Positions 1 to 9,314 of a DNA stretch of 64,000 bases are shown piece by piece. The DNA comes from Aestuariivita sp. (GTDB lineage: Bacteria > Pseudomonadota > Alphaproteobacteria > Rhodobacterales > Rhodobacteraceae), in NCBI GenBank assembly GCA_026710045.1, contig JAPORU010000131.1:1-64000 (forward strand). The letters are read 5' to 3'. Every line of letters begins with the position of its first letter. Position 1 is the stretch's first letter. The notes under the pieces are model-generated. The model had not been told where the DNA came from, ran no database searches, and saw only the letters and a list, made by a program, of their open reading frames with translations. The position numbers and the translations under genes were made by a program.

Positions 1-139
1 GGGTCATCCACCCAAGCATGATCAACGGGCGGAAGAGGTCAATCCATAATGTCTAATCCATTTTTTGGAAGATCTTGGATGATGAACACCGGAGAAGCGA
101 TCACAGTATTTAGCCAACGCAGGATTCGGATAACTCAAG
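1..139. other. Window edge, no gene seen
   Basis: The stretch before the first gene shows no convincing reading frame. It lies downstream of the 3' end of the moeB-like gene, so it is probably intergenic or the edge of a neighbour outside the window. Confidence 0.4.
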
Positions 140-949
140 TCATTTTTTTTGACAGATTGGACAGTCGGATCGCGATCCGACCGCGATCTTGCGTGTCTCA
201 GCCCAAAGCGCATCGTAGACGAACATGAAACCACGCAGAGTCTGGTCAATGCCAACCACGATCTTGATGGCCTCTAGAGCCATCATAGATCCAATGACTC
301 CAGGCAAAGGTCCAATAACCCCCGCCTCCGCACATGTTGGTGCAAGACCGTCTGCGGGCGGTTCTGGAAACAGACACTGATAACACGGTCCGTTTTTCGC
401 GGGGTCAAAAACACTCACTTGACCTTCCCATTGCGTCAACGCGCCCGATACAAGTGGTTTTCTTTTTTCCACACAAACACGATTGACCAGGTATCGCGTC
501 TCAAAATTATCCGAGCCATCCAGAATCACATCAAAATCATCAATGAATAACGGTGCATTATGCTCGTCAATTCGACGATGATAGGCCTGCACGTCAACGA
601 AGGGGTTCAATGCACGCATCGCGTATTCCGCCGAAAACACTTTCGGCATATCAATGTCCGAATCATGGTGGATGACCTGACGTTGCAAATTAGAACTTTC
701 CACCACGTCGTCATCAATCACACCAATTCGCCCGACGCCGGCCGCACTGAGATAATAAAGGGCCGATGAGCCCAGGCCGCCAGCCCCGACAACCAATACG
801 CTTCCAGCCTTGAGCGCTCGTTGCCCGACCCCACCGACCTCGCGCAACATAATATGACGCGAATAGCGATCAAGTTCCGTACGTGAGAGCGTGACTGATC
901 GGACAGAATCGTGATGATCTCGAACCAAGGCTATTTCCTCTGCCGTCAA
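140..949 (-). CDS. moeB: ThiF/MoeB/HesA-family adenylyltransferase
   Basis: This is an E1-like enzyme that uses ATP to adenylate the C-terminal glycine of a ubiquitin-like sulfur carrier (MoaD or ThiS) in molybdopterin or thiamine synthesis. The 269-residue protein has the Rossmann nucleotide motif GAGGLGSSA near residue 55, then DDDVVESSNLQRQ, and the zinc-binding Cys pairs CYQC and CPIC, the latter at the C-terminus. The length fits the MoeB/ThiF core without a rhodanese domain. Its start appears to be TTG, directly abutting the stop of the small membrane protein gene, so it is the last gene of the coaBC-dut operon. MoeB versus ThiF cannot be settled from sequence alone; moaC and moeA lie 60 kb away in this window. 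Confidence 0.88.
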   Translation of the reverse strand: MTAEEIALVRDHHDSVRSVTLSRTELDRYSRHIMLREVGGVGQRALKAGSVLVVGAGGLGSSALYYLSAAGVGRIGVIDDDVVESSNLQRQVIHHDSDIDMPKVFSAEYAMRALNPFVDVQAYHRRIDEHNAPLFIDDFDVILDGSDNFETRYLVNRVCVEKRKPLVSGALTQWEGQVSVFDPAKNGPCYQCLFPEPPADGLAPTCAEAGVIGPLPGVIGSMMALEAIKIVVGIDQTLRGFMFVYDALWAETRKIAVGSRSDCPICQKK

Positions 950-1192
950 TCACAAACGATTTAAACCAAAGCGATACGAAAGAAACAAGAGAGCAAATCC
1001 CCCGATCAACAACCAAGTGGCCGGCGAACCTCCCGTGACATCACGTACGGGGTAATGTTCCGGCAACACAAACTGCGCACCCAGGACCGCAATATAGAGA
1101 ACTCCAATTATCCGCTGACGCGCGGCGTACGGCATATTAAACAACATGCCGAGTCCCCAAAGCGTTGCCGCAAAGAGTGCGACTAGACCCAT
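950..1192 (-). CDS. Small integral membrane protein between dut and moeB
   Basis: A protein of about 80 residues with three hydrophobic segments (residues ~2-20, ~25-42 and ~57-75) separated by short basic loops, so probably a three-helix inner-membrane protein of unknown function. I place the start at the ATG whose A is the last base of the dut TGA stop (TGATG), which implies translational coupling. A longer frame starts at 1243 but would overlap dut by 52 bases. The gene is followed directly by moeB. Similar small proteins occur in this operon position in other alphaproteobacteria as I recall, but no function is known to me. Confidence 0.7.
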   Translation of the reverse strand: MGLVALFAATLWGLGMLFNMPYAARQRIIGVLYIAVLGAQFVLPEHYPVRDVTGGSPATWLLIGGFALLFLSYRFGLNRL

Positions 1193-1653
1193 CAATCCGT
1201 GCCCGTCGACCCAAATCCACCCATACCGCGCTCCGTCGGACAAAGGTGGTCCGTTACCTCAAATTGAGCACGAACAATCGGTGCCACAACCATCTGTGCA
1301 ATACGATGACCATGACAGATTTCAAAAGGATCGGGTCCTGTATTCATGAGAAGAACATATAACGGTCCGCGATAATCACTATCGATGGTCCCCGGCGCAT
1401 TCACCAAGGTCAATCCGTACTTGAGAGCCAAACCCGAACGCGGTCGAATTTGAATCTCATAACCATCCGGTACCTGAACGCGAAGACCCGTCGGTACCGA
1501 TACACGCTCAAACGGTTGCAACGTTATCGACCCATGCGGTACATTTGCCCGCAAATCCGCACCAGCGGCACCAATGCTCTGATATGATGGCATCGGAATC
1601 GCAGGATCAAACCCCAGCTCTCGCATGATCAGAACTTTGACCGTATCAGTCAT
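1192..1653 (-). CDS. dut: Deoxyuridine 5'-triphosphate nucleotidohydrolase (dUTPase)
   Basis: Hydrolyses dUTP to dUMP and pyrophosphate, keeping uracil out of DNA and supplying dUMP for thymidylate synthesis. The 153 residues match the usual length of trimeric dUTPases, and all five motifs are visible in order: AAGADLRAN, RSGLALKYG, GTIDSDYRG with the catalytic Asp, RIAQMVVAP, and the C-terminal P-loop-like GGFGSTG. The start overlaps the 3' end of coaBC by 8 bases and the stop overlaps the next small gene by one base, so the three genes are tightly coupled. The coaBC-dut order is widespread in proteobacteria. Confidence 0.97.
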   Translation of the reverse strand: MTDTVKVLIMRELGFDPAIPMPSYQSIGAAGADLRANVPHGSITLQPFERVSVPTGLRVQVPDGYEIQIRPRSGLALKYGLTLVNAPGTIDSDYRGPLYVLLMNTGPDPFEICHGHRIAQMVVAPIVRAQFEVTDHLCPTERGMGGFGSTGTD

Positions 1654-2848
1654 CTAAGGCGGTCGCGATACGGTCGACAAGCCGCCGAGCCACCGCAGTC
1701 TTCTCCATACACGGCCAATATTCTGTTTCCGTTGACGACATGAATATAACTTTGTTCCTTGACCCGCCCATCACGCCGACCTCGGAGCTTACATCATTGG
1801 CGATGATCCAGTCGCACCCCTTTTGTTCCAATTTTTTCCGGGCGTTCATTTCGATGTTGGCAGTCTCGGCAGCAAATCCAACGATCAAACGTGGACGATC
1901 TTTCTCTTTCCTCGATACCGTCTTCAAAATATCAGGATTTTCGGTAAGTTCGAGAACCGGAACCTGACCCGCATGCTTCTTTATTTTGCTGTTCGCTACC
2001 GAAGTCAAACGCCAGTCCGCGACAGCGGCGACGAAGATACCAACATCAGATGGAAGAGCTCTATCAACGGCTATCGCCATTTCACGGGCCGTTTCCACTT
2101 CAATCCTTTCCACCTTTCCTTGAGGCAAAACGGCCGCAGGACCGGTGATAAACACAACATCAGCTCCACGGCGTGCGAGTTCCGTGGCAATCGCTGATCC
2201 TTGTGCCCCTGAAGAGCGATTGGCAATATAACGTACTGGATCAATAGATTCATGCGTTGAACCCGATGTCACGACGATACGCCGGCCAGTCAGGCGACGG
2301 TCCGAAAACCGACGTTCAATGGCCGCAATGATCTCTGTTGGTTCGGCCATTCGGCCACAACCGTATTCTCCACACGCCATGTCACCGTCATTCGGACCCA
2401 CACACTCAATGCCATCATCAATCAGTGTTGCATGATTGCGACGTGTTGCCGGATGCGCCCACATACGTACATTCATCGCGGGAGCCAGCAAGACTGGTGT
2501 GTCCGTCGCCAATATCACCGTTGTGGCCAGATCATTCGCCATCCCCGCCGCCATCTTGGCCATCAAATCAGCAGTAGCCGGCGCCACGACAATCAGATCC
2601 GAAGCCCGGGACAGTTGAATATGACCCATTTCAACTTCGTCATCGTAATGGAACAAAGTGCGATGAACCTTTTGTCCCGCCAGAGCGGATACCGATAACG
2701 GCGTTACAAATTCTTCACCGGCATACGTCAAAATAGGTGTCACGGACGCGCCCGACTCCGAGAGGCGACGAATCAGCTCAAGAGACTTATACGCCGAAAT
2801 ACCGCCACCAATAATGAGCAAGATTCGCTTTCCAGCGAGCACAGACAC
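1646..2848 (-). CDS. coaBC: Bifunctional phosphopantothenoylcysteine decarboxylase / phosphopantothenate-cysteine ligase
   Basis: Catalyses two consecutive steps of coenzyme A synthesis: CTP-dependent ligation of cysteine to 4'-phosphopantothenate, then FMN-dependent decarboxylation. The N-terminal flavoprotein half has GGGISAYKSLELIRRL, VVAPATADLMAKMAAGMANDL and the CoaC-type cysteine in GDMACGEYGCGRM. The C-terminal CoaB half has VTSGSTHESIDPVRYIANRSSG and an IIANDVS segment. I chose the GTG at 2848 because an AAGGTGG ribosome-binding site lies six bases upstream and the FMN fold begins shortly after. In-frame ATG (2869) and TTG (2890) starts are possible. First gene of the operon with dut, the small membrane protein and moeB. 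Confidence 0.95.
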   Translation of the reverse strand: MSVLAGKRILLIIGGGISAYKSLELIRRLSESGASVTPILTYAGEEFVTPLSVSALAGQKVHRTLFHYDDEVEMGHIQLSRASDLIVVAPATADLMAKMAAGMANDLATTVILATDTPVLLAPAMNVRMWAHPATRRNHATLIDDGIECVGPNDGDMACGEYGCGRMAEPTEIIAAIERRFSDRRLTGRRIVVTSGSTHESIDPVRYIANRSSGAQGSAIATELARRGADVVFITGPAAVLPQGKVERIEVETAREMAIAVDRALPSDVGIFVAAVADWRLTSVANSKIKKHAGQVPVLELTENPDILKTVSRKEKDRPRLIVGFAAETANIEMNARKKLEQKGCDWIIANDVSSEVGVMGGSRNKVIFMSSTETEYWPCMEKTAVARRLVDRIATALDD

Positions 2849-3051
2849 TTGTTGCCACCTTACATTCATCTCGCAATCCGTGAAGGACAATCACCTCTCA
2901 CGAGAAAAGATATTCAGAACTTTCCCGACACACGACCGATATTCAAATGTTAAGAAAACTGAAATCACGGTCTCTTGCTGCCAAATCACAAAGCCAACGA
3001 CATGTTCAATCCACTCGGGTTCTCTCAATCATGATCGTGCACACAAATGAC

Positions 3052-5547
3052 CTACCCTTTCCGTATCGCCAGGTTTTCTGTATCATACGGACTATTGTCG
3101 GTTACGGTCACATTCCAAAGCGAATCGAACATCTTAACCTTCAGCTTGGTTCCGGGTTTTGTATATTGAGGCTTTACATATCCCAGACCAATTGACGTCT
3201 CAAACGCTACCGAATAACCGGCCGACGTTAACCGACCAATCCGATCCTTCCCGTCATATAGAGCTTCACGCCCCCATGGATCCGCGTCCTTTGGACCATC
3301 AATCAAAAAAGTACAACATCTTGAACGAACTCCAGTCGACAGAAGTTTTTCCTTACCTCTGAACTCCTTGCTCAAATCAACGAAATTTTCCAATCCGGCC
3401 TCGAGCGGAGTTGCATCACGACCCAGTTCCGTCCCAAAGGCACGATAGGATTTTTCCTGCCGAAGCCAGTTTTGCGCACGCGCCCCGACCAGCTTAAGGC
3501 CATGCGACGTCCCGGCAGAGACCAACATATCCCACAAATAGGTTTGCATTTCTATGGGATGATGCAACTCCCAACCCAGTTCACCCGTATACGATACGCG
3601 AATGGCACGCACCGGACACATTCCAAGTTCAAGAGAACGATAACTCAACCACGGAAATCGCGCATTGCCCAAAGCCGTTTCCGGATCCACATCCTTCACA
3701 ATGTCTGACAACACCGATCTTGAATTCGGCCCCGAAATCGCAAACACGCCCCATTGGGTTGTCACGTCAAAACACTCGATATATCCAAATTCGGACATCT
3801 TGATCGCAATCGATTTTTGTAGGAAATCACTGTCATAAGTAGCCCATGCGCCAGCACTCACCAGATAGTACTCATCCTCTGCCAACCGAAGGATCGTATA
3901 CTCGGTACGCGTCGTTCCATGATCTGTAAGTGCAAAAGAAAGATTAATCCGTCCCACACGCGGCAATTTATTGCACGTAAACCAGTCAAGAAAAGCGGTC
4001 GCACCTGGACCTCGAACAACATGCTTGGCAAATGCGGTTGCATCAATGAGTCCCGCCGTACCACGAACCGCCTCAGCTTCGTCCCTCACAAACGACCACC
4101 ACTGTCCGCGCCGAAAGGATCGGGACTCATGATCGAAATTGGCAGGCGCATCCGGATCCCCGTAATAATTTGGTCGCTCCCAGCCATTAATCTGTCCAAA
4201 TTGTGCCCCAAGAGCTTTTTGCCGGTCATAAACAGCTGACGTACGCAAGGGACGACAGGCCTCGCGTTCTTCATCAGGATGATGGAGAATATACACATGC
4301 TCGTACGCCTCTTCATTTTTACGCATGGCATATTCGGTTGTCATCCAAGAGCCGTAGCGCTTGGGATCAAGACTCGCCATATCAATTTCGGCTTCACCGT
4401 CGACCATGATTTGAGCAAGATAATGTCCTGTGCCACCCGCAGCCGTAATGCCAAATGAAAAGCCTTCGGCCAACCACATGTTTTGCAATCCGGGGGCCGG
4501 ACCGACCAATGGGTTTCCATCGGGTGTATAACAAATCGGACCATTAAAGTCGTCTTTAATACCAACATCCTGCGAAGAAGGAATACGGTGGATCATCGAC
4601 ATGTATTCTTCTTCAATTCTTTCCAAATCAAGGGGGAAGAGATCCGCCCTGAAGCTCTCTGGAACGTCATATTCAAATCGGGCCGGTGCGTTGCGCTCGT
4701 AAGGACCCAAGATCCACCCGCCGCGCTCTTCCCGCACATACCACTTTGCGTCAGCATCACGTAGCACCGGATGCTGCGGATTGTCTTTACGCCATTCAAT
4801 TAACTTCGGATCCGGCGCGGTAACAATATACTGATGCTCAACAGGTATGGCCGGAATCTTTAACCCCAAGAGTCGCGCGGTGCGTTGCGCGTGATTACCA
4901 GTTGCCGTCACAACATGCTCGGCATGGACTGTCATCTGTTCGCCAGTCGCGACAAGATTGCCGCCCTTCTCACTCAATTTCGTACATACAACATCCCAAT
5001 GCTGACCCGTCCACTTAAACCCATCAACCTGCCACTTTCGCTCAATATCCGCTCCAAGCTGGCGGGCACCTTTCGCCATTGCCATGGTAACATCAGCAGG
5101 ATTGATGTATCCATCCGTGGGATGATACAGTGCACCTTTCAGATCATCTGTACGTACCAGAGGCCATCGGTCAAAAATGTCCCTTGGCGAAAGCCACTCA
5201 TAAGGAACTCCGCACGTTTCTGCGGTCGAGGCATAGAGCATATATTCGTCCATACGCTCCGCAGTCTGAGCCATGCGCAAATTCCCAACAATAAAGAAGC
5301 CTGGATCTAAATCCGTTTCCTCCTTCAGCGTTTTATAGAATTCAACAGAATATTGGTGAATATGCGTTGTAGCATACGACATATTAAAAAGCGGCAACAA
5401 TCCTGCCGCGTGCCACGTTGAACCTGACGTCAACTCGTCACGCTCCAGCAAGAGAACATCGTTCCAACCCGCCTTCGCCAAATGATAGGTAATCGAGGTA
5501 CCAACGGCTCCACCACCAACGACAAGAGCCCTGCAATGTTGCTTCAT
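3052..5547 (-). CDS. Dimethylglycine/sarcosine dehydrogenase-like FAD oxidoreductase with GcvT domain
   Basis: Predicted cytoplasmic flavoenzyme that demethylates an N-methylated glycine (dimethylglycine, sarcosine or a relative) and passes the one-carbon unit to tetrahydrofolate. The 831 residues start with a dinucleotide-binding fold (GGGAVGTSITYHLAKAG, residues 11-27). GSTWHAAG follows, where His46 corresponds to the covalent FAD-attachment His of this family. After the oxidase core (to about residue 430) come the folate-binding GcvT N- and C-terminal domains, with SYTGELGWELHHP and NWLRQEKSYRAFG. The start ATG follows a GGGAGGGG ribosome-binding site. It stands alone, without soxBDAG-type subunits. 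The exact substrate cannot be told from sequence. Confidence 0.85.
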   Translation of the reverse strand: MKQHCRALVVGGGAVGTSITYHLAKAGWNDVLLLERDELTSGSTWHAAGLLPLFNMSYATTHIHQYSVEFYKTLKEETDLDPGFFIVGNLRMAQTAERMDEYMLYASTAETCGVPYEWLSPRDIFDRWPLVRTDDLKGALYHPTDGYINPADVTMAMAKGARQLGADIERKWQVDGFKWTGQHWDVVCTKLSEKGGNLVATGEQMTVHAEHVVTATGNHAQRTARLLGLKIPAIPVEHQYIVTAPDPKLIEWRKDNPQHPVLRDADAKWYVREERGGWILGPYERNAPARFEYDVPESFRADLFPLDLERIEEEYMSMIHRIPSSQDVGIKDDFNGPICYTPDGNPLVGPAPGLQNMWLAEGFSFGITAAGGTGHYLAQIMVDGEAEIDMASLDPKRYGSWMTTEYAMRKNEEAYEHVYILHHPDEEREACRPLRTSAVYDRQKALGAQFGQINGWERPNYYGDPDAPANFDHESRSFRRGQWWSFVRDEAEAVRGTAGLIDATAFAKHVVRGPGATAFLDWFTCNKLPRVGRINLSFALTDHGTTRTEYTILRLAEDEYYLVSAGAWATYDSDFLQKSIAIKMSEFGYIECFDVTTQWGVFAISGPNSRSVLSDIVKDVDPETALGNARFPWLSYRSLELGMCPVRAIRVSYTGELGWELHHPIEMQTYLWDMLVSAGTSHGLKLVGARAQNWLRQEKSYRAFGTELGRDATPLEAGLENFVDLSKEFRGKEKLLSTGVRSRCCTFLIDGPKDADPWGREALYDGKDRIGRLTSAGYSVAFETSIGLGYVKPQYTKPGTKLKVKMFDSLWNVTVTDNSPYDTENLAIRKG

Positions 5548-5814
5548 TCGACCCCTCCCAAGATTCCGGCCAAAACTTCCTTTATCCGTAGTGGCCGCCG
5601 ATACTCGAAATCAAGTCGACTACCGATAGCCGGAATACGACATCTCGTCCGCGGCAATGTTGCGACATCCTGTCTAACGGGTTGCCGACACGCGCAAGAA
5701 AAGTGACAAACATTACGCGATGCCGGAAGGAAACCCCGCACCATTTCGTAATCCCACATTCGCATCAGGGTCCTATAGCATAAGTTCATCGGAAACGAAT
5801 TTGTCGAGTCGTTA

Positions 5815-7215
5815 TTATTGCAGAATTTTTCCCGGATTTAGTATATTGTGTGGATCGAACGCTTTCTTCACTGCGAGCATGAAATCGGTCGCAAGACCGA
5901 GCTCCGATTTTAAATAAGATATTTTACCCTGCCCAACGCCATGCTCACCCGTACAGGTTCCGTCCATCGAGATCGCAAGGTCATTGAGCCATCCAACATA
6001 ATGTCGAGCCCGTGAACATTCATCGGAATCACTGAGATCAACAAGCAAGGCGGTGTGGAAATTACCGTCCCCCACATGGCCAGCAATTGTGCCCGACAGA
6101 TTCAACTCTGTGAGCTTTTCTTGTGCGGCGGTCACACATTCCGCAAGCCGTGATATTGGAACACAAACATCCGTAACCATAGCCTGTTTGCCCGGATACA
6201 TCGCCAGAATCGCCCAGTAGGCATCATGCCGTCCTTTCCAGAGACGAGTCCGATCCTCCGTCGTCGTCGCGGACTCATATCCATGTCCGCCCATCTCCTC
6301 AGCGAGATGTTGAAAAAGATCAACCTGCTCATCAACCCCACTCTTTGTACCGTGAAATTCAAGGAGCAAAAGAACATCTTCCGGTAAATTGAGTTTTGAA
6401 TAGGCGTTTATGGCACGGACCGTGGCAATATCAAGCAATTCGATACGCGCAATCGGCAGACCATACTGAATCGCCTGCATTGTCACCTGGCAAGCAGCAT
6501 CAACCGATGGAAAAGAGCAGACAACTGCGGAAATGCTCTCTGGAATTCCATGCAATTTCAACGTAACTTCGGTGATCAGTCCCAAAGTCCCTTCCGAACC
6601 GACCATTAACCGCGTCAAGTCATATCCGGCCGAAGACTTCTTGGCACGACGGGCCGTGCGAATGATTGATCCATTCGCCATGACTGCCTCAAGCGCAATG
6701 ACGTTATCTTTCATAGTACCGTATCGTACGGCGTTCGTTCCCGATGCACGTGTCGCGGTCATTCCTCCGAGCGAAGCATTGGCTCCCGGATCAATCGGAA
6801 AGAACAACCCCTGATTACGAAGATGTACGTTGAGATCATCTCTCGTCACACCTGGTTGTACGACAACCTGCATATCTTCAGCGTAGACATCCAGAATACT
6901 ATTCATCTGTGAAACATCGACCGAAATCCCGCCGAACGGCGCGTTCACGTGCCCTTCCAAGGATGTGCCGGTACCATAGGGAATGACCGGGACTCGATAG
7001 TCAGCACAGATCTTTATCACATCCTTTACGTCGTGCTTATCGGTCGCAAATACGACGGCATCGGGGATCTGATTCTCGATCCACGTCGTCGTGTGACCAT
7101 GCTGCTCCCTTATGGAAAGTCCTGCCTGGAACCGATCACCAAAACGCTGTTTCACAACTCCCAGCGCAATTTCGAAGTTGCGTTCACCACAACATGACCC
7201 GACGGACTGTTCCAT
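5815..7215 (-). CDS. FAD-binding oxidase of the D-lactate dehydrogenase / glycolate oxidase GlcD family
   Basis: Predicted flavoprotein oxidising a D-2-hydroxyacid (D-lactate, glycolate or similar) to the 2-oxoacid. The vanillyl-alcohol-oxidase-type FAD domain is marked by PYGTGTSLEGH and GGMTATRASGTNAVRYGTM; the C-terminal substrate domain ends with the family signature GTCTGEHGVGQGK. The start is placed at the ATG at 7215, eight bases after a GGGGGAG ribosome-binding site, rather than the in-frame TTG at 7236; this gives 466 residues, normal for the family. It lies on the same strand as the upstream 2-hydroxyacid dehydrogenase gene and the downstream dimethylglycine dehydrogenase-like gene, with 200-270 base gaps, so co-transcription is possible but unproven. 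Confidence 0.88.
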   Translation of the reverse strand: MEQSVGSCCGERNFEIALGVVKQRFGDRFQAGLSIREQHGHTTTWIENQIPDAVVFATDKHDVKDVIKICADYRVPVIPYGTGTSLEGHVNAPFGGISVDVSQMNSILDVYAEDMQVVVQPGVTRDDLNVHLRNQGLFFPIDPGANASLGGMTATRASGTNAVRYGTMKDNVIALEAVMANGSIIRTARRAKKSSAGYDLTRLMVGSEGTLGLITEVTLKLHGIPESISAVVCSFPSVDAACQVTMQAIQYGLPIARIELLDIATVRAINAYSKLNLPEDVLLLLEFHGTKSGVDEQVDLFQHLAEEMGGHGYESATTTEDRTRLWKGRHDAYWAILAMYPGKQAMVTDVCVPISRLAECVTAAQEKLTELNLSGTIAGHVGDGNFHTALLVDLSDSDECSRARHYVGWLNDLAISMDGTCTGEHGVGQGKISYLKSELGLATDFMLAVKKAFDPHNILNPGKILQ

Positions 7216-7450
7216 CGCATAATACTCCCCCAACAATCACTGACGCCACAGACATCCGCTGACACGCGAATAGAAAATACCGTGCGACAACCGTTTATCA
7301 CACATCAAAAAGAAGACAAAAATATCATCGTCAGCCTAATCCGTAATCCACTCGGTCACACCGTCCGACCAAACCCCTGCTTACATGATGTATGTACAAA
7401 GGGCCGCAAATTATTCTCAAGCAACCTCGCTACGATACGATCGATTCCTC

Positions 7451-8437
7451 TCACAACATCGACGGCACAACCTGATCAGGAGGACGATGTCCATCCTCAA
7501 ATGTCTTGATATTGATGATCACCTTCTCGCCCATCTCAATGCGACCTTCCTTTGTAGCCGATCCCATATGCGGCAACAGGACAACGTTGGTAAGAGCCCG
7601 TAGGCGCGGATTAATCTTTGTTCCGTGCTCGTAAACATCCAATCCGGCTCCCGCAATTTGACCCGCCCGAAGCAAACGCGTGAGCGCATTCTCATCAACA
7701 ACTTCACCGCGCGATGTATTAATCAGAACAGCCTCGGGTTTCATCAACTGAAGACGCCGCGCATTCATCAGATGAAACGTTGACGGAGTCGACGGGCAGT
7801 TAATGCTGATCACATCCATACGGGCAATCATTTGATCAAGACTCTCCCAGTAGGTTGCTGAAAGCGAAGCCTCGGTTTCCGAATGCAACTTTCGACGGTT
7901 GTGATAATGAACTTGCATCCCAAAGACCACGGCACGCCGGGCAACAGCTTGGCCAATGCGGCCCATACCGAGAATACCAAGACGGCGTCCACCAAGGCGC
8001 CCGCCCAGGAGCGCGGTCGGAGCCCATCCTTCCCACGTCCCTTGCTGCATCAGTGCCAGCCCTTCCGGCATGCGGCGCGTCACGGCAAGAATGAGTCCCA
8101 TTGTCATATCCGCTGTATCCTCAGTGAGAACTCCGGGTGTGTTGGAAACCAAGACGCCTCGCTGCCGTGCTGTTGACACATCAATATGATCGATACCGGC
8201 TCCGTAATTTGCAATCAATTTCAGCTTCTCGCTGGCCTGACCAATCAAACCGGCATCAATCTGATCCGTAACCGTCGGTACGAGAACATCCGCGCTGCGC
8301 ACCGCTTCAACCAATTCCGCACGTGACATCGGTTGATCATCCTGCCGCAACCGAACATCGAACAGTTCCTTCAAGCGTGCTTCAACCGCATCTGGCAAAC
8401 GTCGCGTCACAACAATGCTTAACGGTTCCTTAACCAC
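7451..8437 (-). CDS. D-isomer-specific 2-hydroxyacid dehydrogenase (glyoxylate/hydroxypyruvate reductase-like)
   Basis: NAD(P)-dependent enzyme interconverting a D-2-hydroxyacid and a 2-oxoacid, most like the glyoxylate/hydroxypyruvate reductases. It shows the NYGAGIDHIDV segment, the Rossmann motif GMGRIGQAVARRA, and the catalytic triad: Arg in INTSRGEVVDE, Glu in GLDVYEHG and His in LLPHMGSAT. The start is the GTG at 8437, preceded by AGAGGAG at good spacing, giving 328 residues; the longer frame to 8470 has no such signal. It is divergent from the SH3-domain gene, with about 130 bases between. Glyoxylate metabolism would fit the neighbouring glycolate-type FAD oxidase, which is inference. 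Confidence 0.9.
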   Translation of the reverse strand: MVKEPLSIVVTRRLPDAVEARLKELFDVRLRQDDQPMSRAELVEAVRSADVLVPTVTDQIDAGLIGQASEKLKLIANYGAGIDHIDVSTARQRGVLVSNTPGVLTEDTADMTMGLILAVTRRMPEGLALMQQGTWEGWAPTALLGGRLGGRRLGILGMGRIGQAVARRAVVFGMQVHYHNRRKLHSETEASLSATYWESLDQMIARMDVISINCPSTPSTFHLMNARRLQLMKPEAVLINTSRGEVVDENALTRLLRAGQIAGAGLDVYEHGTKINPRLRALTNVVLLPHMGSATKEGRIEMGEKVIINIKTFEDGHRPPDQVVPSML

Positions 8438-8568
8438 GAAAATCTCCTCTTTGAATTCATCACCAATCAAATTATAGAATGTGAGCCGTTGTTACCGTCG
8501 CACCCAAAATATCGCCATACGAAAGTAGCATCTGTTCCGTATCAGAGATCAACAAACCGGAGCCAACT

Positions 8569-9084
8569 GTGAACAACTTGAGATTAGCAATTATTGCACT
8601 GTTTGCAACCTCAGTTTTGTTTGCAAATCCTAACCAGGCGATCGGGCAAGACACAACAGCAGGGCCTGTAACCAACTTACCTTTACCACGGTATGTCTCT
8701 ATGAAAGCGCCAAAGAGTAATGTGCGGCGCGGTCCGTCACTCAGTCATCGCATCGACTGGGTCTATCATCACAGGAACATGCCCCTCATGATTACCGCTG
8801 AACACGGACACTGGAGGCGTGTATCGGATAAAGACGGTCAAGGCGGTTGGATCCATTATGCTCTGCTCTCCGGCGTACGAACAGTCATCGTCATTCAAGA
8901 TCGATCAGCCCTTTATCTGCGTCCGTCCAAAACCTCTGCCTTGGTGGCATCACTTGAGAAAGGTGTCATCGCAAAACTCGAGAAATGCACCGTTGACTGG
9001 TGTCGATTGAGCGTCGACAGTTATCAAGGCTGGGCTCAAATACAAAATATCTGGGGTACGTCAGAGAAAGACATCAGACCTTAG
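8569..9084 (+). CDS. Secreted SH3-domain protein
   Basis: A 171-residue exported protein. The GTG start (GTGAACAAC) follows a GGAG-like site. Residues 1-27 form a signal peptide with a hydrophobic core and a cleavage region near AIGQD. The rest matches bacterial SH3-like repeats (SH3_4/DUF1058 type), with a first unit at about residues 42-100 (VRRGPSLSH, HWRRVSDKDGQGGWIH) and a second at 105-160 (LYLRPSKTS, WCRLSVDSYQGWAQ). Such proteins are thought to bind cell-wall material. A gene of this kind divergent from a 2-hydroxyacid dehydrogenase is a recurring alphaproteobacterial arrangement as I recall. Function is not established. Confidence 0.82.
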   Translation: MNNLRLAIIALFATSVLFANPNQAIGQDTTAGPVTNLPLPRYVSMKAPKSNVRRGPSLSHRIDWVYHHRNMPLMITAEHGHWRRVSDKDGQGGWIHYALLSGVRTVIVIQDRSALYLRPSKTSALVASLEKGVIAKLEKCTVDWCRLSVDSYQGWAQIQNIWGTSEKDIRP

Positions 9085-9314
9085 TGACGCGGTGCACATG
9101 TCCGCACCATCACGATTATCGAAGCCTCCGGCTGGAGACGGACCCCGAATATAAGACAAACCTCCAATGTAAACACATGCATTATGCGCCTTTGTAGACC
9201 AACAGTGCGTTGCCGCAACCAAGACCGGAAGACTAATTGATCATATCTCGATTAATACTCGGGAGAGTTCGACAAAGAGCGTAACACACATACACACCGG
9301 AGCAGGGAACAAAA

